This document shows positions 35,790-44,441 of a DNA stretch of 64,000 bases, piece after piece. Source of the DNA: Phycisphaerales bacterium (GTDB lineage Bacteria; Planctomycetota; Phycisphaerae; Phycisphaerales; UBA1924); assembly GCA_016699835.1 (NCBI GenBank), contig CP064987.1, forward strand, positions 1,240,001-1,304,000, read 5' to 3'. The notes beneath the pieces were generated by a model. It was given only the letters and a program-made list of their open reading frames with translations, searched no databases and had not been told where the DNA came from. The position numbers and the translations under genes were made by a program. Positions within the stretch are counted from its first letter, which is position 1; every line of letters begins with the position of its first letter.

Positions 35790-36935
35790 ATGCCCGAGCC
35801 TGCCGCCGATTTTCCGATTGCCGAGTTGTCGCGCCTCGCGCCGAGCGTCCCGCTTCGGGCATTCGAGCACCTGCGCGATCTCGCCGACGAGGAGGCACGC
35901 CTCTCGCGCGACCTCGAGGACCCGGCGATCGCCTCCGACCACAAGCGCGTCCGAGACCTCGCCCAGCGCCGCGGCACGATCGCCCGCCTCGTGGACGACG
36001 CCCGCGCCACGGCCAATCTCGCGAGAGAGGCCGCCGAACTCCGCGCCGCGATCGCGTCGGGCGCCGACAAGGACTTCGCCGCCCTCGCCGCCGAGGAACT
36101 CCCCACCGTCGAGGCCCGCGCCAAGGAATCCCTCGACGCCGTCCTCGCTCAACTCGTCACCGCCGACGATTCGCAGGTCGCCTCGGTCATCCTCGAGATT
36201 CGCGCGGGCACCGGCGGCGATGAGGCCAGCCTCTGGGCCAGCGACCTCCTGCAGATGTACGAGAAACTCGCCACGCGCCGCGGTTGGAAGATCGAGACCA
36301 TGGAACTCTCGAGCGAGGCTGGCGTGGGGGGTGTCCGAGCCGCCGTATTGGCGGTGAAGGGCGAGGGCGTCTTCTCGGATCTCCACTTCGAGGCGGGCGT
36401 GCACAGCGTGAAGCGCGTCCCCGCGACCGAGGCCGCGGGACGCATCCACACCTCGACCGCCACCGTCGCCGTCCTCGCCGAGCCGGAGGAAGTCGATGTC
36501 AAGATCGACTGGCAGAACGACGTCGAGGAGAATGTCACAACCTCCCAGGGCCCCGGCGGGCAGAACGTGAACAAGGTCGCGACCGCCGTCCAACTCCGCC
36601 ACAAGCCCACCGGCATCCAGATCCGCATGCAGGAGAGCAAGAGCCAGCACCAGAACCGCGAGAAGGCCCGGCGACTCCTCATGGCCAAACTCTTCGAGAT
36701 CGAGAAGCGCCGCCAGCAGGAGGCCCGCGCCGCGGCCCGCGCCGCCCAGATCGGTGACGCCGGCGGCGGCGGCCGCAGCGACAAGATCCGCACCTATCGC
36801 TGGAAAGAGGGCATCGTCGCCGACGAACGCCTCCCCGGCGAGTACGCCCTGCGCGACGTGATGGCCGGCGACCTCGACCGACTTCTGCACGACCTCCACG
36901 AGCGCGAGACCGCCCGCCGCCTCGAGGCGCTCTGA
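35790..36935 (+). CDS. prfA: Peptide chain release factor 1
   Basis: 381 residues from ATG 35790. It terminates translation at UAA and UAG. The recognition tripeptide P211-A212-T213 is in KRVPATEAAGRIHTS (RF1, not SPF of RF2), and the catalytic GGQ is at residues 256-258 (SQGPGGQNVNKVATAV). RIQHMQESKSQHQNR-like and KIRTYRWKEGIV segments follow. The length is slightly over the usual 360. It is divergent from the ABC ATPase gene with 132 bp between starts. Confidence 0.95.
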   Translation: MPEPAADFPIAELSRLAPSVPLRAFEHLRDLADEEARLSRDLEDPAIASDHKRVRDLAQRRGTIARLVDDARATANLAREAAELRAAIASGADKDFAALAAEELPTVEARAKESLDAVLAQLVTADDSQVASVILEIRAGTGGDEASLWASDLLQMYEKLATRRGWKIETMELSSEAGVGGVRAAVLAVKGEGVFSDLHFEAGVHSVKRVPATEAAGRIHTSTATVAVLAEPEEVDVKIDWQNDVEENVTTSQGPGGQNVNKVATAVQLRHKPTGIQIRMQESKSQHQNREKARRLLMAKLFEIEKRRQQEARAAARAAQIGDAGGGGRSDKIRTYRWKEGIVADERLPGEYALRDVMAGDLDRLLHDLHERETARRLEAL

Positions 36936-36955
36936 TCAACAAGCGTCATGTTCTC

Positions 36956-36979
36956 GTGGCACAGGCGTCCCGCCTGTGT
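36956..36979. repeat. REP-like palindrome (CACAGGCG-TCC-CGCCTGTG)
   Basis: Perfect 8-bp arms (36960-36967 and 36971-36978) around a 3-base loop, preceded by GTGG, in the gap after prfA. It is the best copy of the dispersed palindrome family. Confidence 0.7.
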
Positions 36980-37088
36980 AGGGAAGTACTGCACTCAAAG
37001 GGTCGAATGCCGTTGAGTCATTTCCGTGCTACGCGATACGAGAGTCTCTCCTCTAGAATGCCCGCATCACCGTGACAAGGAGACTTCC

Positions 37089-37565
37089 ATGCGTCCGACT
37101 ATGTCTGCCGCCCGCCCCACCACCCCCACCACCCCCTCCGCCCGTCTCGCCCCCCTGATGTTGTGCTCGGCCATCCTCGGCCTCTCTGCCCTGACGCTGG
37201 TTTCCCTCTCCGGCTGCGTCGCGCTCGTCGCGGGGGCCGTCGCGGGGGCGGGGGCCTACGCCTATTCCGAGGGGAAACTCGAATCGACGCTGAACGCGCC
37301 CCTCGATCGTTCCTATGCCGCCGCGCGTCGCGCCATCTCCGACCTCGAGTTCACCGAGACGAGCGCGAAGAAGGACGCCCTCGAGGGCGTCGTCGAGGCC
37401 AGGACCGCCGGCAACGACACCGTGACCATCACCCTCAAGGCCCTCGCCGTCGAGGGTGGTGATCCGTCAAAGAGCACGACCACCAAGTGCTCCATCCGCA
37501 TCGGGACCTTCGGCGACGAGAAGAAATCGATCACCATCCTCGACGCGATCAAGAAGGGGCTGTGA
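37089..37565 (+). CDS. DUF3568-family lipoprotein
   Basis: 158 residues from ATG 37089, with AAGGAG six bases upstream. A long signal sequence ends in the lipobox LSGC (Cys43). The mature protein begins VALVAGAVAGAGAYAYSEGKL and continues with LDRSYAAARRAISDLEFT and EARTAGNDTVTITLKAL, the pattern of DUF3568, a small periplasmic lipoprotein family without known role. It is likely monocistronic. Confidence 0.85.
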   Translation: MRPTMSAARPTTPTTPSARLAPLMLCSAILGLSALTLVSLSGCVALVAGAVAGAGAYAYSEGKLESTLNAPLDRSYAAARRAISDLEFTETSAKKDALEGVVEARTAGNDTVTITLKALAVEGGDPSKSTTTKCSIRIGTFGDEKKSITILDAIKKGL

Positions 37566-37600
37566 GCGTCGGCCCGTCGCCGTCGGCCAACCGGGGCTCT

Positions 37601-37640
37601 ATGAAAAGACAACCGAGGCCCCCGCGAAGGGGCCCCGGCC
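37601..37640 (-). terminator. Terminator-like hairpin after the 37682 PEP-CTERM gene
   Basis: GGCCCC (37617-37622) pairs with GGGGCC (37629-37634). On the minus strand the stem is followed by TCGGTTGTCTTTTCATAG, similar to the tail after the 62109 gene (TCGGTTGTTTCATAG). Confidence 0.55.
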
Positions 37641-37681
37641 TTGGATGTCAGTTGAATGCCTGATCACTCGATCTGGCCGAC

Positions 37682-38455
37682 TCAGGCGCGGCGGCGACGC
37701 GAGGCGACGAGTCCACCAAGACCCAGGAGCGCGATCGCGCCCGGAGCGGGGACCGCCTCGACGACGATGTTGTCGACCGTCACGCCGGGGGCGTTGGTCG
37801 CCGAGCCCTGGCGGAGGTTGACCGCGGCGATGGTCGTCGCGTCGGTGCCGACGGTCGTGGCGAGGGCATAGGACGTCGTCGCGGGGAGGGGGAATCCGCC
37901 CGCGGGATCGACGAACAACTCGCCCGTGTCATTGGCCAGGCCGCTCACAAAGTCGTAGCGGGCGGTGATGCGGTACGGCGTGCCGAAGGTGAGGGGCGTC
38001 GTCCCATAGACCACCGCGCCGGCCGCGGTGCCCATGGCCATCACGAACCCGCCGGCCCCGTCGGACTTGACATAAATGCGGGCGTTGAAGGCGCTCGTGC
38101 CGCCGTCGGAAAGGTGCAGGAAGTAGTCACCCGCGGTCGAGGCCGTGCTCACCACGATGTCCGCCGAGAGGAGGACGCTATCGGTGGTGATGGCGGCGAA
38201 GGGGTGGTTCGCGTCCTGCCCGGTCGTCATGAAGACGTTGCCATTGGTGCCGGTGTTGGCGACCATGAGCGGGTTGGTCGCGACCGTGCCCGTCTGCAGC
38301 CAGCCGTCCTGCCCGACAAGGGCGGCGTCGCCGTACGTCGGGGCGTTGAAGTCCGTGGAGTACACGATGGCCGCGTTCGCCGCACCCGCCGTGAGAACCA
38401 GGGCCGCGACGGCCATCGCCGCGCGCACGCCCACACCGTTCGTGTTCTTCGTCAT
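37682..38455 (-). CDS. PEP-CTERM-type surface protein
   Basis: 257 residues from ATG 38455. Signal peptide AAMAVAALVLTAGAANAAI (~10-29), then a beta-rich jelly-roll/concanavalin-like middle (TDFNAPTYGDAALVGQDGW, VDNIVVEA). The C-terminus is VPAPGAIALLGLGGLVASRRRRA: a PAPG motif, one helix and an Arg cluster, that is, a PEP-CTERM-type sorting tail probably cleaved by an exosortase. The sorting enzyme is not in the window. Likely attached to the cell surface or exported. Confidence 0.85.
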   Translation of the reverse strand: MTKNTNGVGVRAAMAVAALVLTAGAANAAIVYSTDFNAPTYGDAALVGQDGWLQTGTVATNPLMVANTGTNGNVFMTTGQDANHPFAAITTDSVLLSADIVVSTASTAGDYFLHLSDGGTSAFNARIYVKSDGAGGFVMAMGTAAGAVVYGTTPLTFGTPYRITARYDFVSGLANDTGELFVDPAGGFPLPATTSYALATTVGTDATTIAAVNLRQGSATNAPGVTVDNIVVEAVPAPGAIALLGLGGLVASRRRRA

Positions 38456-38956
38456 CTCGATCTCTCCTCAATCCCGACGCTTCCGCCGGGAAACCTCGCC
38501 CGGACTGGAGCCCCCGCGGTCAACCACCGCGAGCCGGCCCCGCCCTTGGGACGAGCGAGCCTGAGTGTAGTCCCTTCCGGCCCCGCTCCACACCGTATTG
38601 AGGCCCCTCTTCCGTTCAGATTCCGCGAAATCGGCCCGGCCCACACCCTCCCGGCCCCGCGTGAGACCCGTCGCCGACACACGGAGTGGGTCTGGGGGGA
38701 GTTGGCACATGGTGGTGCGCGTGGCGCCCGTGACATGCCGAGCGATGAGGCCCGGTCCGTGCCATCACCATCGCGCCGACGACCGGGCTGTGGTGGCCCG
38801 GTGGCGAGAATCCTCGGACGCGCCCGTCCGCGGTCCGGTCTGGGTGTCCCGGTTCTGGGTGGCCCGGTTCTGGGTGGCCCGGTTCTGGGTGGCCCGGTTC
38901 TGGGTGGCCCGGTTCTGGGTGGCCCGGTTCTGGGTGGCCCGGTTCTGGGTGGCCCT
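38456..38956. other. 501-bp non-coding gap with promoters of 37682 and tandem repeat
   Basis: The region upstream of the 37682 gene (minus) contains TACACT 100-120 bases before the ATG, a weak -10 candidate. From 38836 to 38955 it holds the 15-bp tandem repeat. No gene is supported on either strand. Confidence 0.6.
38836..38955. repeat. 15-bp tandem repeat GGTTCTGGGTGGCCC, seven perfect plus one degenerate copy
   Basis: Seven identical units at 38851-38955 and one altered unit at 38836-38850. It ends one base before the stop codon of the minus-strand gene at 38957. All frames remain open (15 = 5 codons), but there is no start or Shine-Dalgarno sequence. Confidence 0.9.
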
Positions 38957-39649
38957 TCACGCGGCGACACGCCGCCGCCGAGTGGTGGTAAACCCCGAAT
39001 AGCCGACGAGGCCCACGACGCCCCATCCCGGCGCCGGGATCGGCTGGGCGAATCGATAGGCGTCGTACGACGCGGAGCCGTTGCTTCCGCCCGTCCCATC
39101 GCCGATGCGGAGGGCGAGAGGGCCAGAACCGACGCCCAGCACGCCCGTCTTGAGCGGCACGTTGTCCGCGTAGAACGTCCACGCCTCGTTGGTCTGCACC
39201 TCGAATCGGTAGGTATGGAAGTTCGTCCCCGGCGCATAGGCGACGAAGGTGAGATCCGGGAACGTCAGGCGCGTCGGCGACACGCCCACCCACAGCACGC
39301 TGGCGCCGAAGTACACGCCGTGGAAGTTCGAGAAGGACTCGAAGGCGTTGAGCCGGACGTCCGCCTCGATGAGCCACGACTGCGTCCAGTCGGGCGTGAT
39401 CGTCTTGCCGTAGAAGATCGAACTGCCGCCGGGCTGATGACCCGAGCCCATCGTGTTGAACGTCAGCACGCCGCCCGACACGGACGCGGTCACGCCCTCG
39501 GGACGCGTCACTCCGCTCGTCTGATACGTCCATCCGCTCGCCCCGGGCAGCGAGTCCATCGAGAGGAACTCGGTCGTCGCGAGCGCGTGCGGCGCAATCG
39601 CCAACGCGATGCCGGCCGCGAGCGCGGCGCGCCTTGGGGTCGTGATCAT
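38957..39649 (-). CDS. PEP-CTERM-type surface protein
   Basis: 230 residues from ATG 39649 (MITTPRRAALAAGIALAIAPHALA, signal peptide). The body is a ~190-residue beta sandwich (SMDSLPGASGWTYQTSG, QSWLIEADVRLNAFESFSNF, TYRFEVQTNEAWTFYADN). The tail PIPAPGWGVVGLVGYSGFTTTRRRRVAA is a degenerate PEP-CTERM signal with Gly/Thr substitutions in the helix. It lies next to the PEP-CTERM gene at 37682 but shares little with it. The stop codon abuts the tandem repeat. Confidence 0.8.
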   Translation of the reverse strand: MITTPRRAALAAGIALAIAPHALATTEFLSMDSLPGASGWTYQTSGVTRPEGVTASVSGGVLTFNTMGSGHQPGGSSIFYGKTITPDWTQSWLIEADVRLNAFESFSNFHGVYFGASVLWVGVSPTRLTFPDLTFVAYAPGTNFHTYRFEVQTNEAWTFYADNVPLKTGVLGVGSGPLALRIGDGTGGSNGSASYDAYRFAQPIPAPGWGVVGLVGYSGFTTTRRRRVAA

Positions 39650-39737
39650 GGTGTCCTCTCCTCGCTCCTCCGCACGCCGATCGCCTCCCCTCCACCCCTT
39701 CTCCCTCGTCTTCCTCCTCCCGTCCGTTCCCATGAAC

Positions 39738-39766
39738 AGTGTACTGGAAGCTGCCCCTGGATGCAA
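39738..39766 (-). promoter_or_regulatory. Sigma70-type promoter candidate of 38957 gene
   Basis: On the minus strand TTGCAT (39761-39766), a 17-base spacer and TACACT (39738-39743) lie about 90 bases before the ATG at 39649. Spacing and hexamers fit a sigma70 promoter. Confidence 0.5.
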
Positions 39767-39955
39767 GAGCGCCCGAGGGGGAAACGCCCTGGGCGCTCCG
39801 TGGCGGATCATCGAGATCATGGGTGTGCGGGTGAAACAGGGGGAGTGAAGGATCCCGAGAGGTGGATGGATGAGTGGAGAGGGGTGGGGAGGGGGGGAGG
39901 GGGGGAAGGGGGTGGCTGGTGTCGTGCCCTGCCGGGCCGGGCGCGGCGCGTGTTT

Positions 39956-39967
39956 TCTCGCGGAAAG
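39956..39967 (+). promoter_or_regulatory. Shared upstream 12-mer TCTCGCGGAAAG (copy 2)
   Basis: Identical to 22747-22758 and also preceded by GTGTCGTG (39919-39926), 243 bases before the ATG at 40210. Confidence 0.5.
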
Positions 39968-40209
39968 CGCGCGTGGCGCACGGAAAAGCACGCGAGGCCC
40001 GCCGCGCGGCGCGTGCGGGAAGGGTGGCCGCGCGGGCCGATCGGCGCCCCGCACGCGCCGGATCGCGCACAACGTGCGCTAAAACGGGCTCGGCGGGCGT
40101 GGGTCGAGGCCCGGCGCGAGCGTCTCCCGATCCGCCTCGCGGGAACTTCCGGGAATCCCGCGCGTTTCGCTCAACCCGTCGCCGGGGAGCGCCGACTCCT
40201 TCCATTCCT

Positions 40210-41001
40210 ATGGCACGCATCGTCCCCACCGAGATCGGTTCCCTGCTCGCCTTCGCCCAGACCCACGCCGAGGTCTTTCTGGCACGGTCCGCGGAGATCG
40301 GGCTGACGCCAGAGCAAGCATCTCTCGTCGCCAACGCGTATGCCGCGGCCCGCGCGGCGCGCGACGCCCAGGCCGATCTCATGTACGCCTACCGCGCCGC
40401 GACGCAGGAGTTCGAGCAGAAGAAGCGCGAGTTGCAGGCCGCGCTCGGCGTCACCCTCCGCCGCATCAAGGTCCACGCCGAGGCGACCAGGGACACCTCG
40501 GTCTATGCCAGGGCCGAGATCCCCGCGCCGGCCACGGCACGAACAACCGTCGGCGCCCCCGCCGCCGCGATGTCCCTCACCGCCGACCTCCACGCGCCGA
40601 CCGGGGCCCTGACCATCCAATGGAAGTCGCGCCAGCCGCGCGGCGTGCGGAATGTCACCTGGACGATCGAGCGCCGCCTCGACGCGGGCCATGCAACGTC
40701 CCGTCGCACGGCCGCGATCCACGCTAGCGAGTGGACGACCCTCGGCATGACCGGAGACAAGTCCTTCACCGACACCACCCTCCCCGCCGGGACCCGCGCC
40801 GCCCACTACCGCGTCACCGCCCGCTCGGGCGGGAACACGGGGCCAACGTCGGCGACGCTGATCGTCCACCTGGGATCGGAAGCCGCGACCCACGCCGGCA
40901 CGCCCGCGGTGGTGCACCTGCCGGTGGTCGAGGCGAAGTCGTCGATGAATGCCCGGCCGGCCACAACCGCCGTGGCCCCCACCGGCGCCGCCGCCGCCTA
41001 A
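40210..41001 (+). CDS. Helical N-domain plus Fn3-like domain protein, paralogue of the gene at 22856
   Basis: 263 residues from ATG 40210. The N-terminal ~110 residues are Ala-rich helices (FAQTHAEVFLARSAEIGLTP, AYRAATQEFEQKKRELQAAL), then a linker and a beta domain (GALTIQWKSRQPRGVRNVTW, KSFTDTTLPAGTRAAHYRV), as in the 22856 protein. The C-terminus is an Ala/Thr-rich tail. No export signal. Function unknown. Confidence 0.75.
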   Translation: MARIVPTEIGSLLAFAQTHAEVFLARSAEIGLTPEQASLVANAYAAARAARDAQADLMYAYRAATQEFEQKKRELQAALGVTLRRIKVHAEATRDTSVYARAEIPAPATARTTVGAPAAAMSLTADLHAPTGALTIQWKSRQPRGVRNVTWTIERRLDAGHATSRRTAAIHASEWTTLGMTGDKSFTDTTLPAGTRAAHYRVTARSGGNTGPTSATLIVHLGSEAATHAGTPAVVHLPVVEAKSSMNARPATTAVAPTGAAAA

Positions 41002-41105
41002 CGAAGTTCCACCTCCAACCACCACCATCCACCGCCACCGATCATCGTGATCCCATGTCGAATGATGGATCGGATCTCGTGCCGGTTGCCCGTGTTCGCC
41101 GAGCG

Positions 41106-42092
41106 TCACGCGAAGAGGGCGTGGCTCTCCTTCACCCAGCGCGACAGGATCGGGCCCTTCACCAGCCCGCCGCCGCCGTTTCGAATCGTGACCCAGCCCC
41201 CCCTCCCCCCGCCCGCGCCGGCCCTGAGCCTGCCCGTCTTTCCCGCGCCCGCGTTCGCCGTGAGCGTCTTCGTTGTCCCCGTCTTCTTTGGGCCCGACTT
41301 CTTTGGGCCCGCCTTTGACGACCCCTTCGCGCTCCCTCCGGCCCTCGCGAGTTCCTTCGCCCTCGCGAGCGACTCGCCCGTGAGTTTCAGCATGAGATTC
41401 CCCGGGCGGACGAAGAGGAACGCCCTGCCGCGGACTTTGTACGTGCGGCTCTCGATGGGCGTCCCCGCGCACGCCACGCCGACCTCCACGCCCGCCAGCC
41501 CCGCGGCCGTCCTCGACGCGAGAACCCCGAGCGCGTCGAGACCGGAAGCGTTCTGTGAAGGGGTCTTCGTAGGGGCGGACGTCTTCGTGGTCTTCCTCGT
41601 GGTCTTCTTCGTGACTCTGGACGCGGGCTTCGCGGCCGGCGACGAGGGCCCCGGACCCGTGCCGCCCCCGCCCCCGCCCCCGCCCCCGCCCTTCAACCAC
41701 TCGAGCCGGCCCTTGCGCTTCACGATGTTCTTGTAATCCCACTGGATCTCGACCGACTTCCTCAGCCAGCGGGCGATGGTCTTCGCGTTGATCTCGTCCA
41801 CGCTCGTGTACCGCGCCTCGGCGGCCTTGAACGAGCCCTCGTTGGTCAGCCCCGGCTCATCGAACGACTGCCCGCTCCAGAAGAGCAGCCGCACCGAGTC
41901 CTTGAGTGTGCTGTAGCCGACGATCGGGTTCCCCTCGATGAACCACACCGGGTGGCGGTGCCAGATCGTGCACTCCACCCCATCTGTCTTCGCCAGCCCG
42001 CGATCGATGGCCGTGGCGAGCGCCTCGCCGATGGCCCTGTCCTCCCCCTTCATCGCCGCGTTGTACTTCAGGATGTCCGGATGGATCGTCAT
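41106..42092 (-). CDS. DUF1801-like protein with poly-Gly linker and basic second half
   Basis: 328 residues from ATG 42092, with CGGAGC upstream; an ATG at 42167 is possible but has no suitable ribosome binding site. Residues ~1-140 (DDRAIGEALATAIDRGLA, TIWHRHPVWFIEGNPIVGYS, GQSFDEPGLTNEGSFKAAEA) resemble DUF1801/YdhG-type domains. A ten-Gly run, coded by CCCCCG repeats (41668-41693), links to a Lys/Thr-rich stretch and a second domain (ESRTYKVRGRAFLFVRPGNL...GWVTIRNGGGG) like YjbR/TfoX-N. Function unknown. Confidence 0.65.
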   Translation of the reverse strand: MTIHPDILKYNAAMKGEDRAIGEALATAIDRGLAKTDGVECTIWHRHPVWFIEGNPIVGYSTLKDSVRLLFWSGQSFDEPGLTNEGSFKAAEARYTSVDEINAKTIARWLRKSVEIQWDYKNIVKRKGRLEWLKGGGGGGGGGGTGPGPSSPAAKPASRVTKKTTRKTTKTSAPTKTPSQNASGLDALGVLASRTAAGLAGVEVGVACAGTPIESRTYKVRGRAFLFVRPGNLMLKLTGESLARAKELARAGGSAKGSSKAGPKKSGPKKTGTTKTLTANAGAGKTGRLRAGAGGGRGGWVTIRNGGGGLVKGPILSRWVKESHALFA

Positions 42093-42173
42093 GGGCGGCT
42101 CCGTGCAGAACTCAACGTGATGACCGGCGCGCGAGACGGGACGATACGGCTCGACGTACTCACCCATCCTTTA

Positions 42174-42959
42174 CTACGACCGCTCGCTGCTCGTGAACAC
42201 GGACGGGCCGTCGAACTGCGAGATCGTGTCAGGCCCGCGCGGGTCCCAGCCGCACTCGGTGCACGCTGGCGTGCTATCCCCTCGGTCAGGGTCGAGATTC
42301 AGTGGATAGAGGCAACGCGGGCAGAGGCCCTTGCCGACCCTCTGGACCTCGGCCATGTGCCAGTACATCCCGTAGAGGGCCACGGCGCTCGCCAGCCCGA
42401 AAATCCACGCGAGACCCGTCAGGACCATGCGCACTCTGGCCCCACCCCACCCTCTCCCCGGCGAGAGAATCACGATCGACGCGTTGGGCGTGGTGGCCAG
42501 GGGCGAGCGCGAGTCGATGGGGAAGGTGAGTTGGCGTGCGGCCGTCCAGAACTGGTCCCGGAACAACTCGTCGATCGGGCCGGGGCGATCGACCATGTGT
42601 TTCTGCGCCTCGCTCAAGTCGCTGAACTGAGGAACCCAATCCTGATGGAAGGTGTCCCTGCGGGTGAGGCGCGTGTGGTACCGGCCTTCCGGTTCCACGT
42701 CGATGATGACCTCCACGTGTCCAACGAGGATGTCTCCCGCGAGCCGCGGACGGTCCATCACCAGGGCGCCGTCTCGAATGACCGCAAGGCCCATGCTGGA
42801 TGCGTTGCGAAGAGAACCGAGCGTCCCTCGAGAGCCGGCCTGGCACGTCGTCACGGCAAGGGCGAAGAACACGAACATCAGGATCGCGAGCACCCGCGTC
42901 CCCCAGACGTTGGGGGCGCCGTCTCGGGTCGTCGCGCTCAGCAGTCGACAGCGTGCCAT
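42174..42959 (-). CDS. Membrane protein with C-terminal zinc ribbon
   Basis: 261 residues from ATG 42959. One membrane helix near the N-terminus (VLAILMFVFFALAVTTCQAG, ~22-42), an extracytoplasmic middle, a second helix (MVLTGLAWIFGLASAVALYG, ~180-200), then a zinc ribbon with CPRCLYPLNLDPDRGDSTPACTECG-type CxxC pairs (CPRC and CTEC). No named family. The cysteine knot is likely on the cytoplasmic side. It stands before the 153-bp gap to pilT. Confidence 0.7.
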   Translation of the reverse strand: MARCRLLSATTRDGAPNVWGTRVLAILMFVFFALAVTTCQAGSRGTLGSLRNASSMGLAVIRDGALVMDRPRLAGDILVGHVEVIIDVEPEGRYHTRLTRRDTFHQDWVPQFSDLSEAQKHMVDRPGPIDELFRDQFWTAARQLTFPIDSRSPLATTPNASIVILSPGRGWGGARVRMVLTGLAWIFGLASAVALYGMYWHMAEVQRVGKGLCPRCLYPLNLDPDRGDSTPACTECGWDPRGPDTISQFDGPSVFTSSERS

Positions 42960-43012
42960 GGCCTCGGATTGTACAGGAAGGCCGGGAAAGATGGGGACAA
43001 CGTAGAGGAGTG

Positions 43013-43112
43013 AAGAAGCCGGCTCTGGAGAGCCGGCCCACCAGAGAGCCGGCCTACCTCAGCCACCCAGCCATGGCCCATCACTAGTGCCTAGTGCCTA
43101 ATGCAAAGTGCC
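43013..43112. repeat. Palindrome and TGCCTA repeats after pilT
   Basis: GCCGGCTCTGGAGAGCCGGC (43018-43037) is followed by a partial repeat GAGAGCCGGCC, then tandem TAGTGCC units (43084-43104). Same parts and order relative to the minus-strand gene as behind gap (24723-24787). Confidence 0.65.
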
Positions 43113-44270
43113 TCACCCCAACTTCTTCATCTTCATCCGGAACTCGTCGATGTTGGGGCTCGCCTCTTCCGCCACGCGCAGCGAGACGAACTCCTGCTCG
43201 ACGAGTTGCACGAGGTGCTCGTTGAAGTCGATCATGCCGCTCTGCCGCGCCTCGATGCTCTTCAAGTACTCGCGGAGTTCGCCCTCGCGCGCGTCGAGGA
43301 TGTGCTTGCGGACGACGGCGTTGTTCACCAGGATCTCGATCCCCGGGATGCGCGGGATCTCCGGACGCAGCGTCGGCAGCAGTTTCTGGTACACGAACGC
43401 CCGCATCTGGTACCCCAGGATCTTGCGGACCTGCTCGACCTCCTCCTGCTCGAAGAGGCCGTAGATTCGGCTGAACGTCTGCGTCGTGCTGCTGGCGTGG
43501 ATCGTGCCGTAGACCAGGTGGCCCGTCTCGGCGGCGTGGAGGGCGGCCTCGAAGGTCTCCTGGTCACGCATCTCGCCGACGAGCACGACGTCGGGGTTCT
43601 CACGCACCAGGGCGCGAAGGGCGATCTTGAAGTCCAGGCAGTCGATCCCGATCTCGCGCTGGTTGATCGTCGATTTCTTGTCCGTGAAGATGTACTCGAT
43701 CGGGTCCTCGATCGTCACGATGTGCACCGGCTTGCGCTCGTTGACATAGTCGAGCATCGCCGCGATCGTCGTGGACTTTCCCGAGCCCGTCACGCCCGAG
43801 AGGAGCACGATCCCCTGAGGCTGCATGGCGATCTCGCTCATGATCGGCGGGAGGTACAACTCGTCGAACTTGCGGATGTTGCTGGTGATGAGACGAAGCG
43901 CCGCCGAGATCCGCCCTCGCGCCAGGAAAAGGTTCACGCGGAAGCGGTTGTGGTCGTCATAGTCGTACGCGAAGTCCACCGAGCCGAACTTGTGCAGGTC
44001 GGCGAGTTGCTCGTCCGAGAGGATGTTCTGGGCGATCCCATAGAACTCCTCCTGGCTCAACGGCTCGGTGTCGAGCGGCTTGAGCGCGCCGCGGAGGCGG
44101 ACCTTGGGCTGCTGCCCGGCCTTCAGGATGAGGTCCGACGCGGAGAACTTGATCGCCGCCTGGAGGAACTTCCCCCAGCGCGTCGCGTGCGGATCGCTCT
44201 TCTTCTTGATGTTGACGGCGACGTGGCCGACGTGCTCGGCGCTCGAATGGGGCTCGGACTCGACGCTCAT
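43113..44270 (-). CDS. pilT: Type IV pilus retraction ATPase PilT
   Basis: 385 residues from ATG 44270, with GGAG eight bases upstream. Signatures are FSASDLILKAGQQPKVRLRG (N-terminal ligand fold), GVTGSGKSTTIAAML (Walker A), IVTIEDPIEYIFTDKKS (Asp box), LRALVRENPDVVLVGEMRD (Walker B) and TGHLVYGTIHASSTTQTFSRI (His box). It depolymerises pili for twitching motility. No other pilus genes are nearby. The next gene upstream, 171 bp away, is a glycosyltransferase. Confidence 0.93.
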   Translation of the reverse strand: MSVESEPHSSAEHVGHVAVNIKKKSDPHATRWGKFLQAAIKFSASDLILKAGQQPKVRLRGALKPLDTEPLSQEEFYGIAQNILSDEQLADLHKFGSVDFAYDYDDHNRFRVNLFLARGRISAALRLITSNIRKFDELYLPPIMSEIAMQPQGIVLLSGVTGSGKSTTIAAMLDYVNERKPVHIVTIEDPIEYIFTDKKSTINQREIGIDCLDFKIALRALVRENPDVVLVGEMRDQETFEAALHAAETGHLVYGTIHASSTTQTFSRIYGLFEQEEVEQVRKILGYQMRAFVYQKLLPTLRPEIPRIPGIEILVNNAVVRKHILDAREGELREYLKSIEARQSGMIDFNEHLVQLVEQEFVSLRVAEEASPNIDEFRMKMKKLG

Positions 44271-44441
44271 GCTGAAACTCCAGCGGCAAGGGACTCGATT
44301 CGAACGACGGAACCGGAACTCACCAGACGCCACGGCCCGTTGGGGGCCCGAACTCCACCGGGCCAACGACGCCAGGCGCCGGTCGCCATCCATGATAGGG
44401 ACCGAGGGCGCACATCCGAACTGGGGCCGTGTGATCGTGCC

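Larger units (their letters stand above)
39650..40209. other. 560-bp GC-rich gap
   Basis: Contains the promoter candidate 39738-39766 for the 38957 gene, a G-rich run (39877-39915), the 12-mer TCTCGCGGAAAG (39956-39967) and several GC palindromes (40000-40080, e.g. GCCGCGCGGCGC). No gene is supported. Confidence 0.6.

Noticed and set aside
38836..38955. CRISPR-like array
   Set aside because: The units are contiguous 15-mers with no spacers and no cas genes nearby.
38114..40306. A 730-codon plus-strand frame through the PEP-CTERM genes and tandem repeat
   Set aside because: It is opposite two recognisable PEP-CTERM genes and includes translation of the 15-bp repeat; long only because of high G+C.
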